From: Ruminococcus sp.
Lineage (GTDB): Bacteria > Bacillota > Clostridia > Oscillospirales > Ruminococcaceae
DNA length: 44,576 bases
Assembly (NCBI RefSeq): GCF_024691275.1
Contig: NZ_JAILNU010000087.1
Location: 1 to 44,576 of the forward strand
Direction: 5' to 3'
Of this stretch, positions 8,669-17,184 are shown in pieces. The notes beneath the pieces were generated by a model. The model ran no database searches. It was not told where the DNA came from and saw only the letters and a list, made by a program, of their open reading frames with translations. The translations under genes and the position numbers were made by a program. Numbering within the stretch: position 1 is the stretch's first letter; each line of letters opens with the position of its first letter.

Positions 8669-11259
8669 ACATATATCAGAATAAATTTACGTTGCGGCGG
8701 GACATACCTGCAATATGCACCATATTTGCAGTTACGCTGCTGATAATATTCTCCTGCCTCAGCCCCGATACGGTCTACGGTTCAAAGGCTGACTGGAGCT
8801 CTCAGCACTATGCTGTCCCCGAATATCTTCGCACACTTTTTTATGCTACGGGAGAACTTTTCCCGTCCTATGCCCCAAATATCGGCGGTGGCGAGAATAT
8901 CTTCTCGCTATCGTATTACGGACTTTTTTCTCCGCTCATACTGCCGTCATACCTTTTTCCCTCGATACCAATGGGAAAATACATCATGTTCACTGCTATA
9001 CTCGGAGCGCTCCTTTCCGAGTGTGAACTGTACCTGCTTTTCAGACGGCGTTATACGCTGAAGATCTCTTTCCTTACGGTACTCTTCTTCGCGTTTTCCA
9101 CACCGCTCATTCTCAATACCCACAGGCATATAATGTTCACTTCATATATGCCGTTCCTGCTCCTCACCATACAGGGAGCAGAACTGTACTTCCGCACGGG
9201 AAAAAGGTCGCTTCTTGCCTTCGGGACATTTCTCACTGTTATGTGCAATTACTTCTTTGCCATGTCCGCAGTCATGTCACTTATTGCATACGGTATATGG
9301 CTGACACTCGAAAAAAAGGGCAGTCCCGACTTCAGGAAGCTTATCCCATATACCTTATACATTGGCATAGGAGTGCTTTCCGCTTCCATACTGCTTCTTC
9401 CGACACTCCATGTGATACTTTGCGGCAGAGATGTATCGGAATGTACTTTTTCACTAATCTCGCTTGTCCCCGAGATACGCTTTGATAAGCTGACATATTA
9501 CAACTCAGCTATGGGACTTTCAGGATTCGGCGTATTCTCGGCACTGTATTTCCTTGCAAAGGGAAACCGCCGCCAGAGATTCACAGCAGTACTCATCTTC
9601 TCATTCGCACTGTTCCCGCTTACCCTGTACGTGCTTAACGGAACTCTCTATGCAGACCCGAAGGTACTGTTCCCGTTCCTGCCGCTGGCACTTACTCTTA
9701 CAGCTGATATGCTCAAAGAGCTGGATCGCTTCAAAGGGATACGCCTTATCATCGTTTTTGTCATGATCTCTGCCGTATCTTTCTTTGTGAACGATATGTC
9801 GCTCTTTACAGGTGCATTTCTTGCCGATGCGTTCATTGCAGCGATCGCTGTTTACGCATACAGCAAAACTCATAAGAAGTTCCTGATATGTGCTTTCTTT
9901 ATCATTCCGTTCACAGCCTGCGTTTTAGGAAATCATTATGACGAGCTCACAAATATAAAGGCTTACGATACCGCCAACTCAAAAACCGTGTCCGAGCTGG
10001 TATCACAGCTTCCCGAAAACGAGCTCTACCGCACAGCTATAGATACCTCAAGGCTTTATACCGTCAATAAGGTGTACTCTCCCAGCCACTATCAGGATAC
10101 ACTGTATTCGTCGATCCATTCTCAGGACTACAACCGCTTCTACTTCAATGAGATGTTCAACGAAAACGAGTACCGCAATTCGGCTCTTACCACACGCACA
10201 CGCAACGTATTTTTCAACAGCTTTATGGGCAACCGTTACTATATAACGAATCAGCCCGTAAGCTACTGCGGACTTGAAAAAATAAAGGAAACTCCCGACG
10301 GATATTTCCTCTATGAAAACAAGAATGCCTTCCCTATGGCTTATTTCAGCGCTAAAACCATGAGCGAAAGGCAGTATTCCTCACTGGGATATCCCGATAA
10401 GATAGATGCTCTCATGCGCTATACTATCGTTCCCGATGATATTCCCGACAAAGACTTCCGCTCGGAGTTCAAGCCTGTGGATATAGGTGATATATTCAGG
10501 AATTCCGACAATTATGACGAAAACGGCGAAAAAGTCATCAGAACTGTCGGCGGTTCAGCTGAGTTCAGCTATGAGCTGCCCGAGAATGTACGGGGAAAGC
10601 TGCTGCTCATACGCTTCCATGTCTCAGATCCCAAAAATATCGGCAAATTCAACTGGGAGACCAATGACGATATCCGAATAAAGATCAACGGCGTGAAGAA
10701 CACTCTCAGCAGTCCCGAATGGAAGTACTGCAATCACAACAACTGGTTTGAATACGTTATTTCCGATATGAAGGATACTCTCGATATCAGCATCACAGGC
10801 AAAGAGGTGCATATCTCCGATATCAGCGCGTTTGCCCTTGACCCGAATGTGCTCGGAAATCCGGCTGCCGAACGCACCCCGTTCAAGCCGGATATGCGCG
10901 TTTCTCGCGGCGACATGATATGCGGCGACATAAATGCTCGGTCGGACGGATACTTCTGTACAAGTCTGGTTTTCCATAAGGGCTTCACGCTCCTCATTGA
11001 CGGCGAAAAAACCGAGCCGGTAAAGATCAACAAAGCCTTCCTCGGCTTCCCTGTTAAGCAGGGAGAACATAATGTGGAGATACGCTTCAAAGCTCCCATG
11101 CTCACCGCAGGAAAAGCCCTCTCTGCACTGGGATTATCACTGCTGATACTCTGCATGATAATCGACATAATCTATGACAGAAAGCTGATATATGCTATCC
11201 TAAGGCATATATTCCGCCGCCGATCAGCTTCAAAGAAGCGCAGTACAGCACGTTCGTAA
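8665..11259 (+). CDS. YfhO-family polytopic membrane protein
   Basis: The 864-residue protein has about a dozen membrane segments in its first 430 residues, a large extracytoplasmic beta-rich region (about 430-820) and one C-terminal membrane segment followed by a very basic tail. Early features match YfhO: a D-W-S-S-Q-H-Y-like luminal stretch and the G-G-G-E-N motif after the first membrane helix. YfhO proteins are GT-C-like; in Bacillus subtilis YfhO takes part in lipoteichoic acid glycosylation with a GT2 enzyme and a GtrA protein. Here it is coupled to a PIG-L deacetylase and ends at a strong terminator, giving a two-gene operon. The exact polymer is unknown. Confidence 0.8.
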   Translation: MNIYQNKFTLRRDIPAICTIFAVTLLIIFSCLSPDTVYGSKADWSSQHYAVPEYLRTLFYATGELFPSYAPNIGGGENIFSLSYYGLFSPLILPSYLFPSIPMGKYIMFTAILGALLSECELYLLFRRRYTLKISFLTVLFFAFSTPLILNTHRHIMFTSYMPFLLLTIQGAELYFRTGKRSLLAFGTFLTVMCNYFFAMSAVMSLIAYGIWLTLEKKGSPDFRKLIPYTLYIGIGVLSASILLLPTLHVILCGRDVSECTFSLISLVPEIRFDKLTYYNSAMGLSGFGVFSALYFLAKGNRRQRFTAVLIFSFALFPLTLYVLNGTLYADPKVLFPFLPLALTLTADMLKELDRFKGIRLIIVFVMISAVSFFVNDMSLFTGAFLADAFIAAIAVYAYSKTHKKFLICAFFIIPFTACVLGNHYDELTNIKAYDTANSKTVSELVSQLPENELYRTAIDTSRLYTVNKVYSPSHYQDTLYSSIHSQDYNRFYFNEMFNENEYRNSALTTRTRNVFFNSFMGNRYYITNQPVSYCGLEKIKETPDGYFLYENKNAFPMAYFSAKTMSERQYSSLGYPDKIDALMRYTIVPDDIPDKDFRSEFKPVDIGDIFRNSDNYDENGEKVIRTVGGSAEFSYELPENVRGKLLLIRFHVSDPKNIGKFNWETNDDIRIKINGVKNTLSSPEWKYCNHNNWFEYVISDMKDTLDISITGKEVHISDISAFALDPNVLGNPAAERTPFKPDMRVSRGDMICGDINARSDGYFCTSLVFHKGFTLLIDGEKTEPVKINKAFLGFPVKQGEHNVEIRFKAPMLTAGKALSALGLSLLILCMIIDIIYDRKLIYAILRHIFRRRSASKKRSTARS

Positions 11260-11283
11260 ATACTGTGAAATGAATAAAGTACC

Positions 11284-11316
11284 AAAGCTCTCAGGAAGGT
11301 ATCCTGAGAGCTTTTT
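11284..11316 (+). terminator. Rho-independent terminator of the PIG-L/YfhO operon
   Basis: A perfect 13-bp stem (11284-11296 with 11302-11314), 5-base loop, and a T run. Confidence 0.9.
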
Positions 11317-11317
11317 G

Positions 11318-11386
11318 CAAAAAAATGCTCCCCTGAAAGCCTATGGATGGAAAGCTTATCAGAGGAGTTTAAACAATAGGGAGCAT
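11318..11386 (-). terminator. Possible terminator of the 11484-13112 dockerin gene
   Basis: On the minus strand an 8-bp stem (11379-11386 with 11325-11332) encloses about 46 bases and is followed by seven T. The long loop makes this weaker than the others, but no better candidate lies downstream of the gene. Confidence 0.35.
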
Positions 11387-11483
11387 GGATAAATTAAATC
11401 ATATCCGTGAATGTAAAATGAGTATATGAATTATGATAATGAAATGAACTGGAATGGTAATAGGGGGAAATTACCAAAATAAC

Positions 11484-13112
11484 TTAAAGCTCTTTGTGTA
11501 AGAGCATATACTGGATACCTAAAGCGTCCATGTTGGTAACACCATCGTTGTTGCCGTAAATATCAGCATTTTTAGCACCCTGTGGTGTGAGTGTGTACTT
11601 TTCAGGATTTGCAAGGCTCTGCATTACGAAAACTGAATCTGCAAGATCAGTACCGCCGTCAACATTTGAATCGCCCTTCAGATCAGAAACTTTCTCTTCC
11701 TTATTTGGGATTATGCTGAATTTGCCGTAGTAAGTGAGGTCGTTCCAATCCTTTGAAATTGTTGATGTTGAATATATATCAAAACCGTCAAGGAAAACGA
11801 ACCAACCTGTTACGGCAATGTGATCGCCGACCTTTACATTAGCAAGGTCAGGGCTTGTGTTTATGTTAAAAGCGACAGGAAGCTTATCGTTAAGGATGAG
11901 TAATTCCTCATCTACCTTCTCAGTAACTACTGCATCCTCAAGCTCGATATTATAAGCTATATTACCGAAGTATGAAAGTCTCTTGTCAAGCACCTTATGT
12001 GGGAATTCGTCCTTTATCTCGATTGTTGCATACTTCTCGTAATCATTGCTTTCAGAGATAAGCTCATATCCGCCGTCAAATACGCTGAACTCATCCTGCC
12101 ATGGATAATACAGGAACCAACCGTCGATCTTTATAACATCGCCGTGTCCTAACTCATAGATGTCCTGCTTTCTTGAATCAAACAGCCATCTGATACCGTC
12201 CTCATCGACTACAGCACCGTAATCGATCTCGTGAACAGTAACTGTCTTTTCTACCTTATAAAGAGTCTGGAAGTAATAATGGAAAGGATATTTCCCCTCC
12301 GGCTGCTTCACATCATCTTCTCTGAGTGTAGGAATATATGCTTCAGTAGTTGTTGTCGGAACAACTATTTCCTCCACACAGGTAGTTGGTCTTGATAAGT
12401 ATTCCTGAAGTTCCTCTTCAGTGCTGTAAGAGAAACACTCTGCATACTGGTGGATATAAATGTTTGAATCAACGTTATAGTACATATCTTCTTCAGCATC
12501 ATAAGCCAGAACACCATCAATGCTTATCTCATTACCGAATTTGAACATATCGGTATACTTCTGCTTACCGCAGCTTACGAACACCTTCATGCCATTGCTA
12601 AGAAGTATCGTATCTTCAGTGCTTTCGATAACATATTCTCCCAATGTTGACAGCTCGACCTGTGGAAGTCCTGCTATTTTCTCTTCGAGAGCTTCATCCT
12701 TTGTTGTGTCCGTACAAGGTGTAAGTGCTATCTCACCTGTACAGTTAAAATATATATCTTCACTTTCTCTGTAAGCAAACACGCCTGAAATATCTATCTT
12801 ATTTCCCTTTTTGAACATATATTTGTATTTTTTGTTTTCTCCGCAGGCAACATAGAGCCTTTTTCCGTCTTTGAGCTCTATCACCTCATCAGTAGAATCA
12901 ACGACTTCAACGCCGCTGTATTCCAGAGTAACTCTTGGGAGCTTTGCAAAAGTCTGTAACTCAGTGTCTGCTGCCTTCTCACCTGCATTAATGCCCTCGG
13001 TCACATTTACAGGAGCCGTCTCATCAGAAGCAGCTACGACAGGAGTTGTGATCTGTGCAGAAAGTGACATTATTACTGAAAGAGCAACTGCCAGATTTTT
13101 TTTGATGTTCAT
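11484..13112 (-). CDS. Secreted dockerin protein with repeated beta-rich (OB-like) modules
   Basis: The 542-residue protein starts at an ATG with a perfect AAGGAGG site; it has a signal peptide to about residue 28. Two clear repeats (about 58-128 and 149-220) share the pattern L-P-x-V-x-L, V-x-x-S-T-x-x-x-I-x-L-x-x-G, V-x-C-G, M-F-K-x-G-N-x-I-x-I-x-G-V-x-A-Y and E-D-x-Y-x-N. Two more divergent copies follow (about 295-365 and 395-460, each with a G-D-x-I-x-x-x-G-W-F motif). The C-terminus (about 478-542) is a type I dockerin whose loops read D-S-N-V-D-G and D-I-Y-G-N-N-D-G. No catalytic residues are evident. The same module appears in the ectodomain of the divergently encoded anti-sigma-like protein at 14249-15313. 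Probably a cellulosomal binding or structural protein; ligand unknown. Confidence 0.75.
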   Translation of the reverse strand: MNIKKNLAVALSVIMSLSAQITTPVVAASDETAPVNVTEGINAGEKAADTELQTFAKLPRVTLEYSGVEVVDSTDEVIELKDGKRLYVACGENKKYKYMFKKGNKIDISGVFAYRESEDIYFNCTGEIALTPCTDTTKDEALEEKIAGLPQVELSTLGEYVIESTEDTILLSNGMKVFVSCGKQKYTDMFKFGNEISIDGVLAYDAEEDMYYNVDSNIYIHQYAECFSYSTEEELQEYLSRPTTCVEEIVVPTTTTEAYIPTLREDDVKQPEGKYPFHYYFQTLYKVEKTVTVHEIDYGAVVDEDGIRWLFDSRKQDIYELGHGDVIKIDGWFLYYPWQDEFSVFDGGYELISESNDYEKYATIEIKDEFPHKVLDKRLSYFGNIAYNIELEDAVVTEKVDEELLILNDKLPVAFNINTSPDLANVKVGDHIAVTGWFVFLDGFDIYSTSTISKDWNDLTYYGKFSIIPNKEEKVSDLKGDSNVDGGTDLADSVFVMQSLANPEKYTLTPQGAKNADIYGNNDGVTNMDALGIQYMLLHKEL

Positions 13113-13213
13113 TATAAATACCTCCTTATGAACAACCTGTTTTCGGATACACATAATTTACGTTCATGTCCTGATATTTTATTTCAGAGAGCGTCCTCTC
13201 AAATAATTATTAT

Positions 13214-13225
13214 GATCTATAGATC
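13214..13225. promoter_or_regulatory. Perfect 12-bp palindrome upstream of the dockerin gene
   Basis: GATCTATAGATC lies about 100 bases upstream of the minus-strand dockerin start, in the 418-base divergent spacer. Ten bases further upstream on the minus strand is a GAAACC element (13235-13240), similar to the -35 of many ECF promoters. No sigma-A promoter of quality was found for the dockerin gene. The remaining spacer is AT-rich with an A/T hairpin near 13286-13322. Confidence 0.3.
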
Positions 13226-13381
13226 TGTGAGCGAGGTTTCAAAACCTTTACACTTATTAGTCTTTCAAGATAAAAAAAACACTCACCTTTTTTCAAAAAA
13301 AATTTTCATTTTTTTGAAAAAAATACAAAATGACCGTATATAGGCAAATAATTCAGTAATATACCAATTCCAAAAATATCC

Positions 13382-13410
13382 TTGACACTTCTGAAAGATT
13401 GTATTATAAT
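13382..13410 (+). promoter_or_regulatory. Consensus sigma-A promoter of the ECF sigma operon
   Basis: TTGACA (13382-13387) and TATAAT (13405-13410) with a 17-base spacer: a perfect match to the consensus. The sigma gene therefore appears to be made constitutively and controlled after synthesis. Confidence 0.85.
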
Positions 13411-13530
13411 TAACAATATACAATTACTTCTTTTGTATGAATAAATTAAAATTAAAAAATATATCTTTCTGATGAGTGTTTTCAGCAAAAAAAGAGATCA
13501 ATTGAATAATAATGTTAAGGAGGCAGGAGC

Positions 13531-14262
13531 ATGATCTCTACTTATCCGCAAACAGATCGACTATACGAACCGAAGAATAAATTCCTGAAATATGCTGCTG
13601 CGTATCACGATGTTTTTTCAATAGCATTACAGATGCTGCTCTCTCCCGATGACGACAGCACGATATTTGATAAACCGCAAAACCGTTCCGAAGAAGAAAA
13701 GCTTAGGAACAGGAAGGGTGCTCTGGATTATCAGCGCTTTTTAGACGGCGACAACGACGGTATGTCGGAAGTGATACGTGAATTCAAGGACGGTCTTTCA
13801 CTATATATCAACAGTATGATACGCAATATCTGCGAAGCTGAGGAGCTTATGGAGGAGACCTTTGTCGAGCTTATCGTCAAACGCCCGAAATATTCAGGAA
13901 AAAGTTCCTTCAAAACATGGCTCTATGCCATAGGAAGGAACATAACCTGCGACTATATCAAAAAGAGATCAAAGAACTATTCCCTTCCCATTGATGAGCT
14001 TTACGATATATCTGACCAGAAAAATCTTGAAGCCTCATACATCCAGCAAGAACAGAATATCACTCTTTATCATGCACTCGAAAATGTCAACACAGACTAC
14101 AGTCAGGCACTTCACCTTGTCTATATCGAGGGTTTGAGCATTTCGGAAGCGGCTGAGATAATGCATAAGTCCAAAAAGCAAATGGAAAACCTTATCTGCC
14201 GCGGGAAAAAAGCGATGAGAGCTGAGCTTGAAAAGGAGGGCTTCGTTTATGAAGGACTATAA
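13531..14262 (+). CDS. ECF-type RNA polymerase sigma factor
   Basis: The 243-residue protein has an N-terminal extension of about 65 residues without known motif. Region 2 (about 68-148) follows, with the helix pattern A-E-E-L-M-E-E-T-F-V-E-L and the -10 recognition segment K-S-S-F-K-T-W-L-Y-A-I-G-R-N. Region 4 (about 180-240) carries L-x-Y-I-E-G-L-S-I-S-E-A-A-E-I-M-H-K-S as its helix-turn-helix. No region 3, as in ECF factors. It starts after AAGGAGG and overlaps the membrane protein gene by 14 bases. That arrangement and the neighbour's topology suggest a sigma/anti-sigma pair. The divergent dockerin gene is the most likely local target, which is inference. Confidence 0.85.
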   Translation: MISTYPQTDRLYEPKNKFLKYAAAYHDVFSIALQMLLSPDDDSTIFDKPQNRSEEEKLRNRKGALDYQRFLDGDNDGMSEVIREFKDGLSLYINSMIRNICEAEELMEETFVELIVKRPKYSGKSSFKTWLYAIGRNITCDYIKKRSKNYSLPIDELYDISDQKNLEASYIQQEQNITLYHALENVNTDYSQALHLVYIEGLSISEAAEIMHKSKKQMENLICRGKKAMRAELEKEGFVYEGL

Positions 14263-15313
14263 ACAGGTCACTCAGAGCGTCTTCAAAAAAGCTGAGCAGC
14301 GTATCGCTGAGAAAAAACGACGCAGCTCCATAATCAGACGCAACGTTCTCGCAGGTGCGGGAATAGCTGCTGTGCTCTGTGTAGTATTGCTCCAGAACGA
14401 CGATATCCGCAGTGCCATAAAATCTCTCCCCAAGCTTGCAAGCAGCAGCTGGTCAAATAAGAGCAGCAAGAATCCCTACACCACAACAGATGCCTCAACT
14501 ACGGCAATTACGACCAAAAAGTCTGCTGTGACCACAAAAAACACAACTTCCGAAACCACTGCGTCAACAACGACAACAACAGAAACTACAACTGCTGAGA
14601 CCGAAACCACCACAACTCTTGTCATAGGACAGCCGCAGGAGGAAACTGTTGTCACAACAGCTCCTCTCGATCCCGAAAAGCCTTCAAAGATCGCAGACAA
14701 GCCGCTTTTATACTTGAACAGCCTTCACGCAAACGTCACCCATGCATCAGGCGATATCCTCGAATTAGATGACGGCAACACCATAAGTCTTGAATACGGT
14801 GCCAATAACTACAGAGGAAGATTCAAAACGGGAGACAGGCTTCAATACAACGCCAACTTTGTATATGATAATAACGACGACATATACTATTTTGTTGACG
14901 GTTACATAGAAGATTCGGATTTTGAATATGATCCCGATACTTACCAAGATGAATTCACTTCCATCGACACTACACCTTATGAGGAATATTATGGTCACAA
15001 GGGGCAGCCTTTTGACACTGCTCCCATAATTGATTACAAGCTGCTTCATTCATACTCTAATTTCAGCTTTAAATCGGACGTATATTATAAAATGGAAGCA
15101 CGAAACATCAAGATAGCATCTTTTGAAAGCACCTACGAATTCACAACAGAGGACGGACAGCTCTGGCGATTCAATACCTTTATGAATAATTCAAATATTG
15201 ATTTTCATTCATTAAAACCCGGTGACACGATATCATTTGCAGCTGATTTTGCGTACAACGATTCAGATGATGTATTGGTCGCATTAGCCTTTGTTATGAA
15301 AAAAGAATCCTAA
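14249..15313 (+). CDS. Membrane-anchored anti-sigma-like sensor with Thr-rich linker and dockerin-protein-like ectodomain
   Basis: The 354-residue protein starts at ATG 14249, seven bases after AAAAGGAGGG (a TTG at 14228 is a poorer choice). Residues 1-31 are a short basic cytoplasmic segment with K-K-A-E-Q-R-I; about 33-49 is one membrane helix. A Thr/Glu-rich linker spans about 78-125. The ectodomain has two beta modules (about 152-222 and 265-350), each ending in an F/L-K-x-G-D-x-x-x-x-x-A-x-F-x-Y-x-x-x-D-D motif. The first aligns well with the repeats of the divergent dockerin protein. No zinc-type anti-sigma motif is present. Architecture recalls RsgI-type regulators, where an outside binding domain controls a sigma factor, but the family is different. 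Anti-sigma function is inferred from overlap and topology. Confidence 0.65.
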   Translation: MKDYKQVTQSVFKKAEQRIAEKKRRSSIIRRNVLAGAGIAAVLCVVLLQNDDIRSAIKSLPKLASSSWSNKSSKNPYTTTDASTTAITTKKSAVTTKNTTSETTASTTTTTETTTAETETTTTLVIGQPQEETVVTTAPLDPEKPSKIADKPLLYLNSLHANVTHASGDILELDDGNTISLEYGANNYRGRFKTGDRLQYNANFVYDNNDDIYYFVDGYIEDSDFEYDPDTYQDEFTSIDTTPYEEYYGHKGQPFDTAPIIDYKLLHSYSNFSFKSDVYYKMEARNIKIASFESTYEFTTEDGQLWRFNTFMNNSNIDFHSLKPGDTISFAADFAYNDSDDVLVALAFVMKKES

Positions 15314-15327
15314 CACATTCATCTCAT

Positions 15328-15366
15328 AAAAACAGCCATACAGAATAACTTCTGCATGGCTGTTTT
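15328..15366. terminator. Bidirectional terminator between the sigma operon and pncB
   Basis: An imperfect stem of about 15 bp (AACAGCCAT arm at 15331-15339 with ATGGCTGTT at 15355-15363) has T on the right and A on the left, so it can serve both converging operons. Confidence 0.75.
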
Positions 15367-15370
15367 TTCA

Positions 15371-16576
15371 TTATTTCTGTTTGTCGGATTCTCTCTGTAT
15401 CCTGAAATCCACCGAGCGTTTCAGGTAGCTGAGATATTCATCGTCACGGCACATAGCCTTTCCGATATCATCTGAAAGCTTTGCGACGGGTCTTCCGTTT
15501 ACATACTGAAGCTTTATAACTATATTAAGAGCCTTTTCATCTGTATCATTCGAGCAGAAAGTACCGATACCAAATGATACCTTCGTCTTATCGCAGAAAT
15601 ACTCGTGTAGTTTCTGGGCTCTGTCAAAATCAAGGCTGTCACTGAACAGCAGGAGCTTTGTCTTAGGGTCAACGCCGTACTTCTTATAGTGAGCTATCAT
15701 CTTCTCGCCCCATGCATAGGGATCGCCGCTGTCGTGACGAACACCCGTATAGTTATTGACCATTGAACGGTTGAAGTCCAGCAGGAACAGGTCTGTTGTG
15801 ACCGTATCAGTAAGAGCTGTACCGTTATCGCCGTCATACTCGTCGTACCAGTCCTTCATTGCGTAGTGATTGGTGTATGCAAGGGGTATGCTGTCTATTC
15901 CCTGATACATCTGCACGAACTCATGTGCATAAGTTCCGATAGGAGTAACGTTGTACTTCATTGCGAGATACACATTTGAAGTTCCCACGCAGCTCTTTGT
16001 CTCAGTAACAAGGCGCTTCACCACAACGTCCTCCCACTCGCGGGAAAGTCTTCTGCGGCAGCCGAATTCAGCGAATTTGAATGTATAAGTTCCGTCGTTG
16101 AGAGCTTTTATCTTAGCGTCGAGCTTTTCTTCCGCAGACTTGCGGAGCTTATCATAATCGTACTTCATACGGAAGTACACCTCGTTGACGATTTCAAGAA
16201 GATAGATCTCGAACTGCATTGCCGAGAACAGCGGACCGCTGACTTCTATCGAGAGTTCACCGTTATCGCTCAGACTCGTTGTAACGTAATCGCGGATAGG
16301 TCTCCACAATCTCAGGAACTCCACATAGTCGTTCTTGATGAAGCGTATTGAGCGGAGATAGTCCAGCTCCTCCTTTTTGAATGTGAGTGAGCAGAGGTGG
16401 TCGATCTGCTCATTTATCTCCTGAAGCATCTCGGGAGTAAAAACAACGTCCTTATTACGGCATTTGAAGAAATACTGTCCGCAGAGGTCTGTATGCTTAT
16501 GGAAAATGACCTGATCCATATTGAATTTATACAGGTCTGTATCAAGAAGCGAAATAACAATAGGTTCAAGTTTCAT
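15371..16576 (-). CDS. pncB: Nicotinate phosphoribosyltransferase
   Basis: The 401-residue protein makes nicotinate mononucleotide from nicotinate and PRPP with ATP (EC 6.3.4.21), the entry to NAD through the Preiss-Handler route. Family features include L-L-D-T-D-L-Y-K-F-N-M near the start, G-T-S-N-V-Y-L-A followed by G-T-Y-A-H-E-F (the His phosphorylated in this family), G-V-R-H-D-S-G-D-P and L-L-F-S-D-S-L-D for phosphoribosyl binding, and an F-G-I-G-T segment. Length matches the bacterial PncB type. It is last in an nrtR-pncA-pncB operon, 19 bases behind pncA, with its own AAAGGAAG site. Confidence 0.95.
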   Translation of the reverse strand: MKLEPIVISLLDTDLYKFNMDQVIFHKHTDLCGQYFFKCRNKDVVFTPEMLQEINEQIDHLCSLTFKKEELDYLRSIRFIKNDYVEFLRLWRPIRDYVTTSLSDNGELSIEVSGPLFSAMQFEIYLLEIVNEVYFRMKYDYDKLRKSAEEKLDAKIKALNDGTYTFKFAEFGCRRRLSREWEDVVVKRLVTETKSCVGTSNVYLAMKYNVTPIGTYAHEFVQMYQGIDSIPLAYTNHYAMKDWYDEYDGDNGTALTDTVTTDLFLLDFNRSMVNNYTGVRHDSGDPYAWGEKMIAHYKKYGVDPKTKLLLFSDSLDFDRAQKLHEYFCDKTKVSFGIGTFCSNDTDEKALNIVIKLQYVNGRPVAKLSDDIGKAMCRDDEYLSYLKRSVDFRIQRESDKQK

Positions 16577-16595
16577 AATTATCTTCCTTTCATTA

Positions 16596-17120
16596 TCAGA
16601 GTATATCTATCTGGCAGCTCTTCATAGTTTCAATAGCTGCATTATGTTTTTCGGGAGTTACGCCTGCACAGCACTTTTCATCAACGCTGATAGGAGTTTC
16701 CGTGAAGTTCGCTTTCAGCAGCAGTGCGTTGCTGACAACGCATATATCAGTGCAGAGTCCTATAAGCTCAATGCTGAATTCTTCAGTCCCTGCGGCTTTT
16801 TTGATGAGCTCGGGAAGCTTTACCGAACCGAAGGTATACTTCTCGACCAAAGTATATTTCCTGCCTTTAAGAGCGTCGGCGATATCCTTGTTAAGCTTCC
16901 AGCCGTCTGTATCCTTGATGCAGTGCGGTACAGGGAGCTTTTTGCCCTCGGCTGTATCCATATAATCATCGAAGTGAGTATCCAGCGTAGCGAATATCTC
17001 GCCGTCAAAGTCTTTTATCTTCTTCACAGCAGCAGGAACTATAGCGCAAGCTTCCTTCGAGCCGAGAGCTCCGTCAATAAAGTCCTTCTGCATATCAACG
17101 ATCACTAAAAACTTTTTCAT
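16596..17120 (-). CDS. pncA: Nicotinamidase
   Basis: The 174-residue isochorismatase-fold enzyme hydrolyses nicotinamide to nicotinate and ammonia (EC 3.5.1.19), supplying the next enzyme in the operon. The catalytic triad can be placed: Asp9 (V-D-M-Q-K-D-F), Lys94 and Cys127 (L-C-T-D-I-C). Metal ligands are likely Asp47, His49 and His66. The ATG at 17120 follows AGGAGG by about ten bases; a longer in-frame start upstream would include the ribosome site itself. The pathway assignment is strengthened by pncB next door. Confidence 0.9.
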   Translation of the reverse strand: MKKFLVIVDMQKDFIDGALGSKEACAIVPAAVKKIKDFDGEIFATLDTHFDDYMDTAEGKKLPVPHCIKDTDGWKLNKDIADALKGRKYTLVEKYTFGSVKLPELIKKAAGTEEFSIELIGLCTDICVVSNALLLKANFTETPISVDEKCCAGVTPEKHNAAIETMKSCQIDIL

Positions 17121-17184
17121 AAGGCCACGACCTCCTGTAGTCAAAATATATTACTTACATTATAACTCAGTATCCACATCTGAG

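Noticed and set aside
10624..11168. Two long antisense frames within the YfhO gene
   Set aside because: No ribosome sites, and the sense frame is a full family member.
13286..13322. A/T-only hairpin as a terminator
   Set aside because: It lies upstream of both divergent genes, and its pairing comes from homopolymer runs; no gene ends there.
14481..14625. Possible DNA tandem repeat or CRISPR-like array in the Thr-codon stretch
   Set aside because: The repetition follows Thr codons of the linker; there are no regular spacers or constant repeats.
14476..14700. Val-rich antisense frame
   Set aside because: It is the reverse reading of the Thr-rich (ACA/ACT codon) linker of the anti-sigma-like protein.
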